From Muribaculaceae bacterium (GTDB lineage: Bacteria; Bacteroidota; Bacteroidia; Bacteroidales; Muribaculaceae), in the NCBI GenBank assembly GCA_017443765.1, contig JAFSYB010000069.1:1-34371 (forward strand): a DNA stretch of 34,371 bases. The letters are read 5' to 3'. The notes under the pieces were generated by a model. It saw nothing but the letters and a program-made list of their open reading frames with translations, was not told the origin of the DNA and did not search any database. This document shows, one piece after another, positions 24,766 to 32,560 of this stretch. Each line of letters opens with the position of its first letter. The first letter of the stretch is position 1. A program made the translations under genes and the position numbers.

Positions 24766-25647
24766 CTACATGCCCCACACGGTGATGTCGCGGCCGTCGC
24801 AGTGCTCCACGCGGTGCCAGATGCGGTCGTCCCAGCTCTTGTTGCCCGTGCGGTCGAAGATAATCAGGTGCCAAATTGAGCAATCAGCCGTTTGTAGATA
24901 TCGTTGCTGATTCGAGGTCTTCTGCCGCGTTCGTGCATAATAATGCCGCGTTCCTCACATTCTATAATATTGTCCGAAGTGATGTCGCAATAGTTGGAAA
25001 TTTGTGGATTAGTATCCAACACCATATCAATAACGCGTTTGATGTGCGGTTGTGTTATTGTGTTAAGGAAGAGCTTGATGTGCGAGTCGCGGCGGTAGAT
25101 GATTCGCTCCTGTGCGCGGTACATCATCTCGGGGGTGATGGCCACGCTGCGGTCGCGGTTCTCGCGCATCTTGTAGGTCACCTCGTTTCGAATCGCCCAC
25201 CAGCGAGTCAATCTCGTCAATGAACAGCACCAATGGTTTGGGCAACGCTTTCGACAACTTGGTAAGGAAAGCCGATAGCATTGTACTTGCGCTTTCGCTG
25301 ACGACACCGTTGATAGCTGTGGTGGGGATTTCCTCGCCAATGATGTCGGCCAATTCAGTTGCAATGACGTTGACAGTGGCCTGAATCACTTCGGCGACAT
25401 TGTTGCGCATAGCCTGGCCGCCCTCCACGTTGGCATAGACGGCGATGTAGTCGTCGTGTGCGTTCAGGTAGTCGCGCAGGGCGAGCAGGCATGAGGTCTT
25501 TCCCGTCTGCCGCGGGGCGTGCAGCACAAAATATTTGGCTTGTCGGATGAGCATCAAAATATCGTCCAAGTCAATGCGACTCAGCGGGTCAAGCGTGTAA
25601 GCCATTTCGGGCTTGTTGGGTCCGGCAGTGTTGAAAAAGCGTTCCAT
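24766..25647 (-). pseudogene. AAA-ATPase (PD-(D/E)XK-tailed family) pseudogene with two internal deletions
   Basis: Starting at ATG 25645-25647 the minus strand reads MERFFNTAGPNKPEMAYTLD and FVLHAPRQTGKTSCLLAL (Walker A QTGKT), then LVLFIDEIDSLVGD (Walker B). Near 25190 it jumps, with a frame change, to EVTYKMRENRDRSVAITPEM, omitting the usual ~130 middle residues. A second jump near 24876 goes from ISNDIYKRLIAQF to HLIIFDRTGNKSWDDRIWHR and the family's C-terminal end VWGM with stop at 24766-24768, omitting about 100 residues including most of the nuclease-like region. Intact relatives in Bacteroidales are ~500 residues (knowledge). The gene is therefore almost certainly inactive, though its promoter is still perfect. 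Confidence 0.85.
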
Positions 25648-25672
25648 ATCATTCGGTTTCCAGTATCTCGCT

Positions 25673-25704
25673 GCAAAATTAGTGCAAACCGAGCGAAAAA
25701 GCAA
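25673..25704 (-). promoter_or_regulatory. Promoter of the AAA-ATPase pseudogene
   Basis: Minus-strand TTG (25702-25704) and TAATTTTGC (25673-25681) are 20 bp apart. The spacer has TTCGCTCGGTTTGCA, as in the pheT promoter. Confidence 0.65.
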
Positions 25705-25795
25705 AGCTTGCTTTGATTTTTGGATAAAATTGGCGGCACCTCGGCAATCGAAGCAAGCTTCATTGCACTCGGTTTGCACAATTTTTCCGAGGTGC
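25682..25795. repeat. Nested inverted repeats between the pseudogene and the IS
   Basis: GTGCAAACCGAG (25682-25693) is complementary to CTCGGTTTGCAC (25768-25779), and GCACCTCGG (25736-25744) to CCGAGGTGC (25787-25795). AAGCTTGC words lie in between. These are interleaved, so only one set can pair at a time. Confidence 0.6.
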
Positions 25796-25796
25796 A

Positions 25797-27522
25797 GCCT
25801 AACCCAACTTTGACCCCTAAAGTCTGAGATTCCTGTTGTGGCTGTTGCTCTGGCCTGGCGGATTGTCTTTCTGGGTACTACAAACTTTCAATTTTCGTCG
25901 GAATGGCATCTTCTTGTACTTCAGCCGTTCGTAGATGTCTTCGGCGGCTTTTGTGGGGTTGCTGCACAGCCGCAGCTGCACTTTTTCCCCGAGTGCGTTG
26001 ACGGCCTCGGTGGTGACGGCTTTCTGTGTGGACATGCGCCGCTTGATTTCTGTCCAGTAGCAGTTCTCCCCGGTGAGCTTGAGCCTGTGCCGTATGGTGT
26101 TGACAATCCAGTAGGACAGCAGTCCGAGGAACAGGTGCGCGTCCGAGCGGTCGTCTTTCTGGTGGTGTATGGGGCGCAGCTGCAGGTCGGTCTTGAGCTG
26201 CCGGTTGGTGCACTCGATTTCGCGGATGAGGTTGTAGTAGTCCCAGGTGGCCGTTTCGTCGAGTCTGTCGCGGTTGGTGCACAGGAAGTATATGCCGCAG
26301 TTGCGGTCGACGTTCTCGGGTATGGCGATGCGCCACTGTATGTCGGCCATGTTCCTGGGGTTCTGCCGGTTGCGGAAGTAGTCGATGACGTAGTATTTGG
26401 ATACGGACGGATACTTCTGCCTGGCGCGCCCCACGCGTTCGATGACTTTCTCGTAGTTCTTCTTGCCGCCTTTCTTGGTCAGAGCGTCCCTGGCCTTGGT
26501 GAGTTCGGCCTCGAAGCGCGCCCTGAACTGGCGGTTCATCGAGGCCTCGGTCATGGCCTTCGCGGGCGAGTTGATTTCCAGGTAGTGGTCTCCTCCCGGC
26601 TCGTGCCTGACGCGTGTGAGGCTGATTTCCCGCTTCTTGGTGTCGAGCGCCTTGACGGTCCTGGCGTCATCGGCAAACTCATAGTCTGTCAGGCGTGTGC
26701 GGCTCACGCACAGGTAGTCGTAGCCTTTCCCCTTTATCTTTTTGAGGTTGTCATCGGTGGCGATGCCGGCATCGAGGCAGACGAGCACCCGTTGCTCAGG
26801 ATTGGCCGGCACGCGGGTCTTCCGGGCAAGCGCGTCCACCATGTCGGGCAGCGAGTCGGGTTCGGCGGTGTTGCCCGCTAGTATCGACGAGTGGCGGATG
26901 AAGCCATCGGGGTTGATGCACAGCGCCAGAACCAGCAGCTTGCAGTCAGAGCGCTTCTCCTTCGAGCGACCGTACATGGCCTTCTTGCTGCCCTCCTTGC
27001 GACCCTCGAAGTAGAAGTTGGTCAGGTCGAACAGCACGATGCGGTTGGTGATGTTGAACAGGTCGCCGGTGCGGCGGCACAGGTGGTCCTCCAGCCTGTC
27101 CTTCAGGCCATAGAGTGCCGGCGCCACATTATATATCGCGTGAAAACCCGGTTGCCACTGCTGGCCGCCCGTGAGCAGCTCGCACACGGCCGAGTTGTCG
27201 CGCACGTCGTACATGTCAAGCTCCTCCTCGATGAACCCCACCGTCAGCATCAGGCGGTGACGGGGGCGGCCTGCCAGGTCCCGGAACGACTCCTTGATGC
27301 GGTAGTAGAACTCGTCGCGCTGGGTCTTCGGATTGTATCGTGTCTCGCTGATGAAGTGCATTGCGCCGGCAAAGTTACAACCTTTTCACGACACTTCTGG
27401 GTACTACAAACGCAATTCCGAAAATGCCACGACTGATAATGAGTGAGTTGCATCCGCATATACCCCATTTTTACCCCAAAAATCGTCAAAAAAATTTTTG
27501 GGGGGTCAAAGTTGGGTTAGGC
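25797..27522. mobile_element. Complete insertion sequence, IS1634/IS4-like
   Basis: 1726 bp bounded by perfect 21-bp inverted repeats at 25797-25817 and 27502-27522 (ends GCCTAACCCAACTTTG...). It carries one transposase gene. No matching direct repeat is visible outside the ends (left flank CCGAGGTGCA, right flank AACTATCGAC), so the flanks may have been rearranged or the duplication lost. A 17-bp direct repeat, TTCTGGGTACTACAAAC, lies inside at 25869-25885 and 27395-27411. Confidence 0.88.
25817..27361 (-). CDS. IS1634-like DDE transposase
   Basis: 514 residues, apparently intact. The catalytic acids fit the IS4-superfamily DDE fold: Asp112 in IVLFDLTNFYFEG, Asp197 in VLVCLDAGIATDDN and Glu383 in YYNLIREIECTNRQLK with Lys390 seven residues later. 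MHFISETRYNPKTQRDEFYY is a usual start for the family. The TAG stop overlaps the left terminal repeat by one base. A TAACTTTGC -7 box sits at 27369-27377, only 8 bp before the ATG, which would give an almost leaderless transcript; a good -33 element is not seen. Assignment to IS1634 rather than another IS4-type group is from memory of sequence style. Confidence 0.85.
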   Translation of the reverse strand: MHFISETRYNPKTQRDEFYYRIKESFRDLAGRPRHRLMLTVGFIEEELDMYDVRDNSAVCELLTGGQQWQPGFHAIYNVAPALYGLKDRLEDHLCRRTGDLFNITNRIVLFDLTNFYFEGRKEGSKKAMYGRSKEKRSDCKLLVLALCINPDGFIRHSSILAGNTAEPDSLPDMVDALARKTRVPANPEQRVLVCLDAGIATDDNLKKIKGKGYDYLCVSRTRLTDYEFADDARTVKALDTKKREISLTRVRHEPGGDHYLEINSPAKAMTEASMNRQFRARFEAELTKARDALTKKGGKKNYEKVIERVGRARQKYPSVSKYYVIDYFRNRQNPRNMADIQWRIAIPENVDRNCGIYFLCTNRDRLDETATWDYYNLIREIECTNRQLKTDLQLRPIHHQKDDRSDAHLFLGLLSYWIVNTIRHRLKLTGENCYWTEIKRRMSTQKAVTTEAVNALGEKVQLRLCSNPTKAAEDIYERLKYKKMPFRRKLKVCSTQKDNPPGQSNSHNRNLRL

Positions 27523-27530
27523 AACTATCG

Positions 27531-27546
27531 ACCACCTATAGGTGGT
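27531..27546. repeat. 16-bp perfect palindrome next to the IS
   Basis: ACCACCTATAGGTGGT lies 8 bp outside the right end of the IS. It could be an operator, a recombination site or chance. Confidence 0.5.
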
Positions 27547-27635
27547 TGGCAATAGCTCCCCCAGCTGCCATTGTCTCCATCTGGCCTATGGCCATCTCTC
27601 GTGGGTGGGAAGGGCAGACTGGGGTAGTGTGCGAT

Positions 27636-27686
27636 AATCAGCTCGAAGGGTTGGCCCGGACCAGCGGCCTGCCTTTCGAGCTGATT
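27636..27686. repeat. Inverted repeat upstream of rpiB
   Basis: AATCAGCTCGAA (27636-27647) is exactly complementary to TTCGAGCTGATT (27675-27686). The 27-base loop can pair further (GG/CC, GGCC/GGCC). It lies 40 bp before the rpiB promoter. Confidence 0.6.
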
Positions 27687-27725
27687 GCAATTTGGGGCGT
27701 CCACCTGTGGTTTTGCCGCTTGATA

Positions 27726-27757
27726 TTTGTTTAACTTTAAGAAATGATGTAATTTTG
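27726..27757 (+). promoter_or_regulatory. Promoter of rpiB
   Basis: TTTG (27726-27729) and TAATTTTG (27750-27757) are 20 bp apart, with a ~16-nt leader. Confidence 0.75.
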
Positions 27758-27780
27758 CGCAAAACTTTACGACAAAGATA

Positions 27781-28230
27781 ATGATACTGAAAGAGCATGT
27801 TCCGGTGGGTCTGTGCAGCGACCATGCCGGGTATGAGACCAAGCAGGCTGTGATGCGCTGGCTCGATGCGCACGGCATCGCCTATCGCGACTTTGGCACC
27901 TACAGCACCGAGAGCTGCGACTATCCCGACTTCGCCCACCCGTGCGCGCTGGCCGTGGAGCGCGGCGAGTGTTACCCCGGCATTGCCGTGTGCGGCAGCG
28001 GCGAGGGAATCAACATCACGCTGAACAAGCACCAGGGCATTCGCTCGGCGCTGTGCTGGATTCCCGAGGTGGCGCGTCTGGCCCGGCAGCACAACGATGC
28101 CAACGTGATTGCCATGCCTGGTCGGTTCGTCAGCGACGCAGAGGCCATCGCAATGGTTGAGACATTCCTCACCACCGACTTTGAGGGTGGCCGCCACCAG
28201 CGACGCATCGACAAAATCCCGGTGCACTGA
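27781..28230 (+). CDS. rpiB: Ribose 5-phosphate isomerase B
   Basis: 149 residues, usual length. RpiB/LacAB motifs are GLCSDHAGYETK (~10-21) and the active-site cysteine loop IAVCGSGEGINITLNK (~64-79), followed by IRSALCWIPEVARLARQHND (His/Asn of the R/N-binding part). It converts ribose 5-phosphate and ribulose 5-phosphate in the pentose phosphate pathway. GSGEGIN differs slightly from the common CGTGxGM. It stands alone with its own promoter and converges on the FKBP pair. Confidence 0.93.
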   Translation: MILKEHVPVGLCSDHAGYETKQAVMRWLDAHGIAYRDFGTYSTESCDYPDFAHPCALAVERGECYPGIAVCGSGEGINITLNKHQGIRSALCWIPEVARLARQHNDANVIAMPGRFVSDAEAIAMVETFLTTDFEGGRHQRRIDKIPVH

Positions 28231-28290
28231 CAGTGCCTCGCGGCCGACGGCACGACTTGAAACAGGGGGTGGCTACACCCCTCAAAAACA

Positions 28291-28332
28291 ACCTCCACCA
28301 GCCTATGGAGCAGTTCCATGGCTGGTGGAGGT
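28291..28332. terminator. Hairpin between rpiB and the convergent FKBP gene
   Basis: ACCTCCACCAGCC (28291-28303) pairs with GGCTGGTGGAGGT (28320-28332). ATGG/CCAT extends the stem after one bulged base. It can serve both strands. Confidence 0.7.
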
Positions 28333-28356
28333 GTTGCTTGGCTTGTGCCTGGCCGT

Positions 28357-29241
28357 TTACTTCTTGACCGGTTTCACCTGAATCGGTGCCGGCTTGGCCG
28401 GCTTGTCGGTCTTGGGGGCCACACCCACAGTCTCCATCTCGAAGACCAGCGTCTCGTTGGGGCCAATCTCGCCCGAACCGTTGACACCGTATGCCAACTC
28501 GCCGGGGATGATGCACTCGACCTTCATGCCGGGCTTCATGAGCTTGAGCATCTCGGCAAAGCCGGCAACGACACCCTGCATGCGGAAGGGCACAGGCTCC
28601 TCGCTCTTGTCAAACTCCTTGTTGTCGATGTGACGGCCCACATATTTCACCATCACCTCGTCTTCCTCGGTGAAGTTGTCACCAGAACCCTCGGCCAGCA
28701 CCTTATAGACGATGCCGCTCGGGGTTTTCTGATAGCCAGCCTCTTTGGCTTTCTTGTCGAGGAATGCCTGACCGGCTTTCTTGTTCTCGATGGCCTTGGG
28801 GTCTTTCTCCTTGGCCTCGTTCACAGCCTCCTGCATCAGTCGCTGATAGGTGGTGCTCATCTCCTGGAGCTTCATCTGGTCCACGCTGTCGGTGCTGTTG
28901 ATGGCTTTCTTGAACTCGCTCACGAACTTGTTGCGGTCAATCTTCACGCCCTGCTGTTCGAGCTGGCTGAGGTCGCCAAGCACCTGCAAGGCCACCTGCA
29001 TGCCACCCACGTAGTAACGTGCGGTGTCGCTGTTCATGATTTTCTCGAAGCCCTTGATGAAGGCTGCCTTGTCAAACGCACTGTCGTTGGCCGACTGGAA
29101 CTTCATCACGCTGCCCACAAATTCGCCAAAGACAACATTGAGCGAGTCGGCCTTGGGGTCTGACGAGCTGTTCTTCTCGTTGCAGCTGGTTGCTGACAAA
29201 GCCAGCACAGCCGCCATTGCAATTGCAAAAAACTTTTTCAT
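28357..29241 (-). CDS. FKBP-type peptidyl-prolyl isomerase lipoprotein (FkpA-like)
   Basis: 294 residues. The lipoprotein signal MKKFFAIAMAAVLALSATSC ends at Cys20. A helical dimerisation part follows (~30-180), then a C-terminal FKBP fold with GIVYKVLAEGSGDNF, VMVKYVGRHIDNKEFDKS, PGMKVECIIPGELAYGVNGS and NETLVFEMETVGV. It is probably anchored in the envelope and assists folding of exported proteins. The C-terminal tail is lysine/proline-rich (PAKPAPIQVKPVKK). Some FKBP active-site aromatics are changed (ELAYGVNG kept; EEPVPFRMQ for the F.xG.V region). Confidence 0.88.
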   Translation of the reverse strand: MKKFFAIAMAAVLALSATSCNEKNSSSDPKADSLNVVFGEFVGSVMKFQSANDSAFDKAAFIKGFEKIMNSDTARYYVGGMQVALQVLGDLSQLEQQGVKIDRNKFVSEFKKAINSTDSVDQMKLQEMSTTYQRLMQEAVNEAKEKDPKAIENKKAGQAFLDKKAKEAGYQKTPSGIVYKVLAEGSGDNFTEEDEVMVKYVGRHIDNKEFDKSEEPVPFRMQGVVAGFAEMLKLMKPGMKVECIIPGELAYGVNGSGEIGPNETLVFEMETVGVAPKTDKPAKPAPIQVKPVKK

Positions 29242-29315
29242 TTTTCTTGTTTAGATTGTTATGGTTTTGAATAATTTGTTTCCAGTTGAACGATGGTAAA
29301 AGTGGGGGTAGTTGC

Positions 29316-29903
29316 TCACGCTTTACCCACCTTGATGAGCTGCACGTCGAAGATGAGGGTGCTGTTGGGCTGAATGGGTCCTGTGCCGTGCGGTCCGTAG
29401 GCGAGGTTGCTGGGGATAAAGAGGCGCCAGGCGGCCCCCTCGTTCATGAGCTGCAAGCCCTCGACCCAGCCGGGAATCACCTGTCCCACGGCAAAGGTGG
29501 CGGGTTCGCCGCGCTCCACCGAGCTGTCGAACACCGTGCCGTCGATCAGCCGGCCGGTGTAGTGCACCGTCACCACATCGCCCGGACCGGGCTTGCGGCC
29601 GGTGCCCTCTTTTATAATCTGGTACTGCAGGCCGCTGGCGGTGACGTGAATGCCCTCCTGCTTGGCGTTGCGCGCCAGGTATTCCCGCCCGGCACGCTCG
29701 TTGAGCTCGGCGGCATCCTTCTCCAACGAGGTGAAAAACTCGGTAACCACCTGCTTGGCCTCGTCGTAGGTCATCTGCTGCTCGCCGCCCTCAAACACCA
29801 CGCGCAGCGCGGCAGCGAAATCGTCGATGTTCAGCCGCTGGATGCCCGAGCCTTTGAAATTCTGGCCCATACTCAAGCCTAAGGCGTAACTTAACTTGTC
29901 CAT
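29316..29903 (-). CDS. FKBP-type peptidyl-prolyl isomerase (FklB-like)
   Basis: 195 residues from ATG 29901-29903 (MDKLSYALGLSMGQNFKGSG); an in-frame ATG 14 codons upstream falls at the -7 box and was rejected. Residues 1-85 are the N-terminal helical domain of FkpA_N type. The FKBP domain has GLQYQIIKEGTGRKPGPGDV, VTVHYTGRLIDGTVFDSSVE, VIPGWVEGLQLM and FIPSNLAYGPHGTGPIQPNS, all key residues present. No signal peptide, so likely cytoplasmic. It is 74 bp upstream of the second FKBP gene on the same strand, with a strong promoter ahead of the pair, suggesting an operon. Confidence 0.9.
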   Translation of the reverse strand: MDKLSYALGLSMGQNFKGSGIQRLNIDDFAAALRVVFEGGEQQMTYDEAKQVVTEFFTSLEKDAAELNERAGREYLARNAKQEGIHVTASGLQYQIIKEGTGRKPGPGDVVTVHYTGRLIDGTVFDSSVERGEPATFAVGQVIPGWVEGLQLMNEGAAWRLFIPSNLAYGPHGTGPIQPNSTLIFDVQLIKVGKA

Positions 29904-29941
29904 TATCATTGGTTTAGATGGTTTCAACCCGAAACCAAGGT

Positions 29942-29974
29942 GCAAAGTTACTATTTTTCAATCGCATGGAGCAA
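29942..29974 (-). promoter_or_regulatory. Promoter of the FKBP pair
   Basis: Minus-strand TTG (29972-29974) and TAACTTTGC (29942-29950) are 21 bp apart. Confidence 0.6.
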
Positions 29975-29993
29975 TTTTTTCTCGATTTTTTTG

Positions 29994-30002
29994 TAATTTT
30001 GC
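29994..30002 (+). promoter_or_regulatory. -7 element of the sirtuin gene promoter
   Basis: TAATTTTGC, divergent from the FKBP promoter. No clear -33 TTG at the right distance. The leader would be ~95 nt. Confidence 0.45.
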
Positions 30003-30102
30003 ATTCCAGTTAGTAGGAATGGGCAGCTCGAAAGGCAGCTTATGTCTATTGTCAATAATTCGCTTCACCTAAAGTCACACCTTATCCAAGAACCGAAACA
30101 GT

Positions 30103-30810
30103 ATGAAAAAGCTTGTAGTGTCGAGTGGCGCGGGAATCAGCGCCGAGAGTGGAATGATGACCTATCGCGATGCCGGTGGGCTGTGGGACAAGTACCCCGT
30201 TATGCAGGTGGCCAGTGCCGAGGGCTTTGCCGCCGACCCATCGCTCATCCATCAGTTCTACAGCAATATGCGCCAGAAGATGCAGGCCACCGTGCAGCCC
30301 AATGCCGCCCATCTGGGGCTGGTGGACCTGGAGCGCGACTTCGACGTGCACATTATCACGCAGAATGTCGACGACCTGCACGAGCGGGCCGGCTCATCTC
30401 ATGTGCTGCACCTGCACGGCGAACTGATGAAAGTGCGGTCGATGCGTCACCCCGAGCGCGTCTACCAGCTGCCGTGCGACCAGCTCACCGACAAGGGACT
30501 GGTGACCACCGTCGACACCCGCGACCCGTACGGCGACCCCGTGCGGCCGCACATCGTGTTCTTTGGCGAGAGTGTGCCCGAGTTTGAACCCGCCGCACAG
30601 CTCGTGCAGCAGGCCGACATCCTCGTGGTCATCGGCACCTCGCTGGTGGTCTACCCCGCCGCAGCACTCATCCAGTACGCGCCGAGCAAGGCACAAATCT
30701 ACTATATCGACCCGAACCCGGCCAGTGTGCCCAGCCGCGTGCACGTGATTGCCAAGAAAGCCACCGAGGGTGTCGCCGAGCTGGCCAAGCTGTTGCGCGA
30801 AGGACAGTGA
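30103..30810 (+). CDS. cobB: Sir2-family NAD-dependent protein deacylase
   Basis: 235 residues. The Rossmann NAD site GAGISAESGMMTYRD is at 9-23, TQNVDDLHERAGS at 86-98 with catalytic His105 in HLHGEL, and the C-terminal GTSLVVYPAA and IDPNP complete the fold. It removes acyl groups from protein lysines using NAD. The small domain lacks the usual four zinc cysteines: only one Cys (QLPCDQL) is present between HGEL and RPHIVFFGE. I believe Bacteroidetes CobB proteins often lack them. GMMTYRD in place of GIPTFR is an unusual variant of the substrate-side loop. Confidence 0.9.
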   Translation: MKKLVVSSGAGISAESGMMTYRDAGGLWDKYPVMQVASAEGFAADPSLIHQFYSNMRQKMQATVQPNAAHLGLVDLERDFDVHIITQNVDDLHERAGSSHVLHLHGELMKVRSMRHPERVYQLPCDQLTDKGLVTTVDTRDPYGDPVRPHIVFFGESVPEFEPAAQLVQQADILVVIGTSLVVYPAAALIQYAPSKAQIYYIDPNPASVPSRVHVIAKKATEGVAELAKLLREGQ

Positions 30811-30843
30811 TTAGTCACTTTTTTCTAAAAAAATGCAAAAACA

Positions 30844-30875
30844 TTTGGCGGGTTCAAAAAGTCGCCGTACCTTTG
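30844..30875 (+). promoter_or_regulatory. Promoter of tRNA-Ala
   Basis: TTTG (30844-30847) and TACCTTTG (30868-30875) are 20 bp apart. Confidence 0.75.
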
Positions 30876-30886
30876 CACCCGCAAAT

Positions 30887-30959
30887 GGGGCACTAGCTCA
30901 TCTGGTAGAGCGCAACACTGGCAGTGTTGAGGTAAGCGGTTCGAGTCCGCTGTGCTCCA
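30887..30959 (+). tRNA. tRNA-Ala (GGC)
   Basis: Acceptor GGGGCAC (30887-30893) pairs with GTGCTCC (30952-30958) with the G3-U70 wobble that identifies alanine tRNAs; discriminator A. Anticodon stem CAACA/TGTTG encloses CTGGCAG, giving GGC. CCA is not encoded. Confidence 0.93.
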
Positions 30960-30971
30960 CAAGACGAAATC

Positions 30972-31003
30972 GCAAGCAGTTTCAATAGCTGCTTGCTTTT
31001 TTT
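30972..31003 (+). terminator. Terminator of tRNA-Ala
   Basis: GCAAGCAG (30972-30979) pairs with CTGCTTGC (30989-30996), followed by seven Ts. Confidence 0.85.
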
Positions 31004-31059
31004 GTGTGACAGGGTCAATGCCGTGCCGCCCTTGTGGCTCCGATTGCCGGCAGCCGACG

Positions 31060-32400
31060 TCACGCAAAGATAAAGGAACGGATTACCCAGTAACTGCCTA
31101 TTCCGGCCAGGTAGCCCGCAAAAGCAACCCAGGTGATGCGTTTGAGATACCAGCCAAAGGTGATTTTCTCAAGACCCATCACCACCACGCCGGCCGCGCT
31201 GCCGATGATGAGCATCGAGCCGCCCACGCCGGCGCAGTAGGCCAGCAGCTGCCAGAAAATGCCGTCCACAGCCATGTCGCCTGACAGCGCAAGCGGATAC
31301 ATACCCATGCAGCCAGCCACCAGGGGCACGTTGTCGACGATGCTGCTCAGCACGCCTATCACGCTCGTGACCAGATAATGGTTGCCGCCGCTCACCACAT
31401 CAAGCACATGGCCGAGCATCTTGAGCACGCCAATCTCTTGCAGGCAGTTCACAGCCATGAGAATTCCCAGGAAAAACAAGATGGTGCTCATGTCGATTCG
31501 CGAGAGCAGCGTGGTCACGCGTTTCTTGGCCGAGCCCTTGGTCTTCAGGCGCTTGGAGCTGTAGAACAACTCGGTTACCATCCACAGCAGCCCCAGCACC
31601 AGCAAGATGCCCATGAACGGCGGCAAATGGGTGAAGTAGTGAAAAAGCGGCACCGACATTAAGCCGCCCACGCCCACAAAGAACACGGCGCGACGCTGGC
31701 GCTCGCTCAGCTCCACGCCGCCCGAATCGGACGCCAACCCCGTGGTGACCAGGTCGCCCTTAAACCAGTACTGCATGATAAACGCCGGAATCACCATTGA
31801 GAAAAGCGAGGGAATGAAAATCTCGGTAATCAAGCCCTGTGAGGTGATAAACTCGCTGTTCCACAGCATGATGGTGGTCACATCGCCGATTGGCGAGAAC
31901 GCACCGCCCGAGTTGGCGGCTATCACCACTATCGATGCGTAGATGAGGCGGTCGTCGTGGTCGTCAACGAGTTTGCGAAGCAGCATAATCATCACGATGC
32001 TTGTGGTGAGGTTGTCGAGAATGGCACTCATGAAGAACGTGAGAAAAGCGATGCGCCACAGCAGGCGTCGCTTGCTGGATGTGAGCAGCAGCGACCGCAC
32101 GAAGTTGAACCCACCATTCTGGTCCACAACCTCCACGATAGTCATCGCCCCCATCAAGAAGAACAGCGTTGTGGCCGTCTCGCCCAAATGGTTCTCGATC
32201 ATCTGCGACACGGCGTGATAGAGTGCGCTCCCCTCCAGGCCGGGCAGGTAGGTCTCGGGGGAAATCATGAAAATCGACCAGCACACCACAAACATAATCA
32301 AGGCGATGGCCGCCTTGTTGATTTTGGTGATGCTCTCCAGTGCTATGCACACATAGCCCAAGACGAAGAAAGCTACAATTGTGAGCGTGAGTGCCGACAT
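31060..32400 (-). CDS. nhaD: NhaD-type sodium/proton antiporter
   Basis: 446 residues from ATG 32398-32400 (MSALTLTIVAFFVLGYVCIA). A longer frame upstream runs through low-complexity repeats and past the promoter, so it was rejected. About 11-12 membrane segments are visible. NhaD/ArsB superfamily signatures are FFMSAILDNLTTSIVMIMLL, IVVIAANSGGAFSPIGDVTT, FFLGILMAVNCLQEIG and the late SSIVDNVPLVAGCMGMYPL, with Asp and Asn in unwound helices. It exports Na+ or Li+ in exchange for protons at the inner membrane. The C-terminus ends in FGWYLKRITWVAFAGYLAGI, as in the family. Confidence 0.9.
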   Translation of the reverse strand: MSALTLTIVAFFVLGYVCIALESITKINKAAIALIMFVVCWSIFMISPETYLPGLEGSALYHAVSQMIENHLGETATTLFFLMGAMTIVEVVDQNGGFNFVRSLLLTSSKRRLLWRIAFLTFFMSAILDNLTTSIVMIMLLRKLVDDHDDRLIYASIVVIAANSGGAFSPIGDVTTIMLWNSEFITSQGLITEIFIPSLFSMVIPAFIMQYWFKGDLVTTGLASDSGGVELSERQRRAVFFVGVGGLMSVPLFHYFTHLPPFMGILLVLGLLWMVTELFYSSKRLKTKGSAKKRVTTLLSRIDMSTILFFLGILMAVNCLQEIGVLKMLGHVLDVVSGGNHYLVTSVIGVLSSIVDNVPLVAGCMGMYPLALSGDMAVDGIFWQLLAYCAGVGGSMLIIGSAAGVVVMGLEKITFGWYLKRITWVAFAGYLAGIGSYWVIRSFIFA

Positions 32401-32458
32401 GTTTGCTTTGTTAAACGAATCTCGCGACAGGTTAAAATAAATTCTCTCTATTCGGGCT

Positions 32459-32467
32459 GCAAAGGTA
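32459..32467 (-). promoter_or_regulatory. -7 element of the nhaD promoter
   Basis: Minus-strand TACCTTTGC, ~60 bp before the nhaD ATG. The -33 element is not a clean match (TTTCG). Confidence 0.5.
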
Positions 32468-32560
32468 GTGCTTTTTTGTGAATAACGAAAATCAAATCCA
32501 CATAAATAACAAGAACAAAGTTCACTTTGCGCTTTTTGCGGGTGTTGTCGTCGAACCCAC

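Noticed and set aside
25787..27532. Target-site duplication for the IS
   Set aside because: Sequences outside the two 21-bp terminal repeats do not match at any reasonable length.
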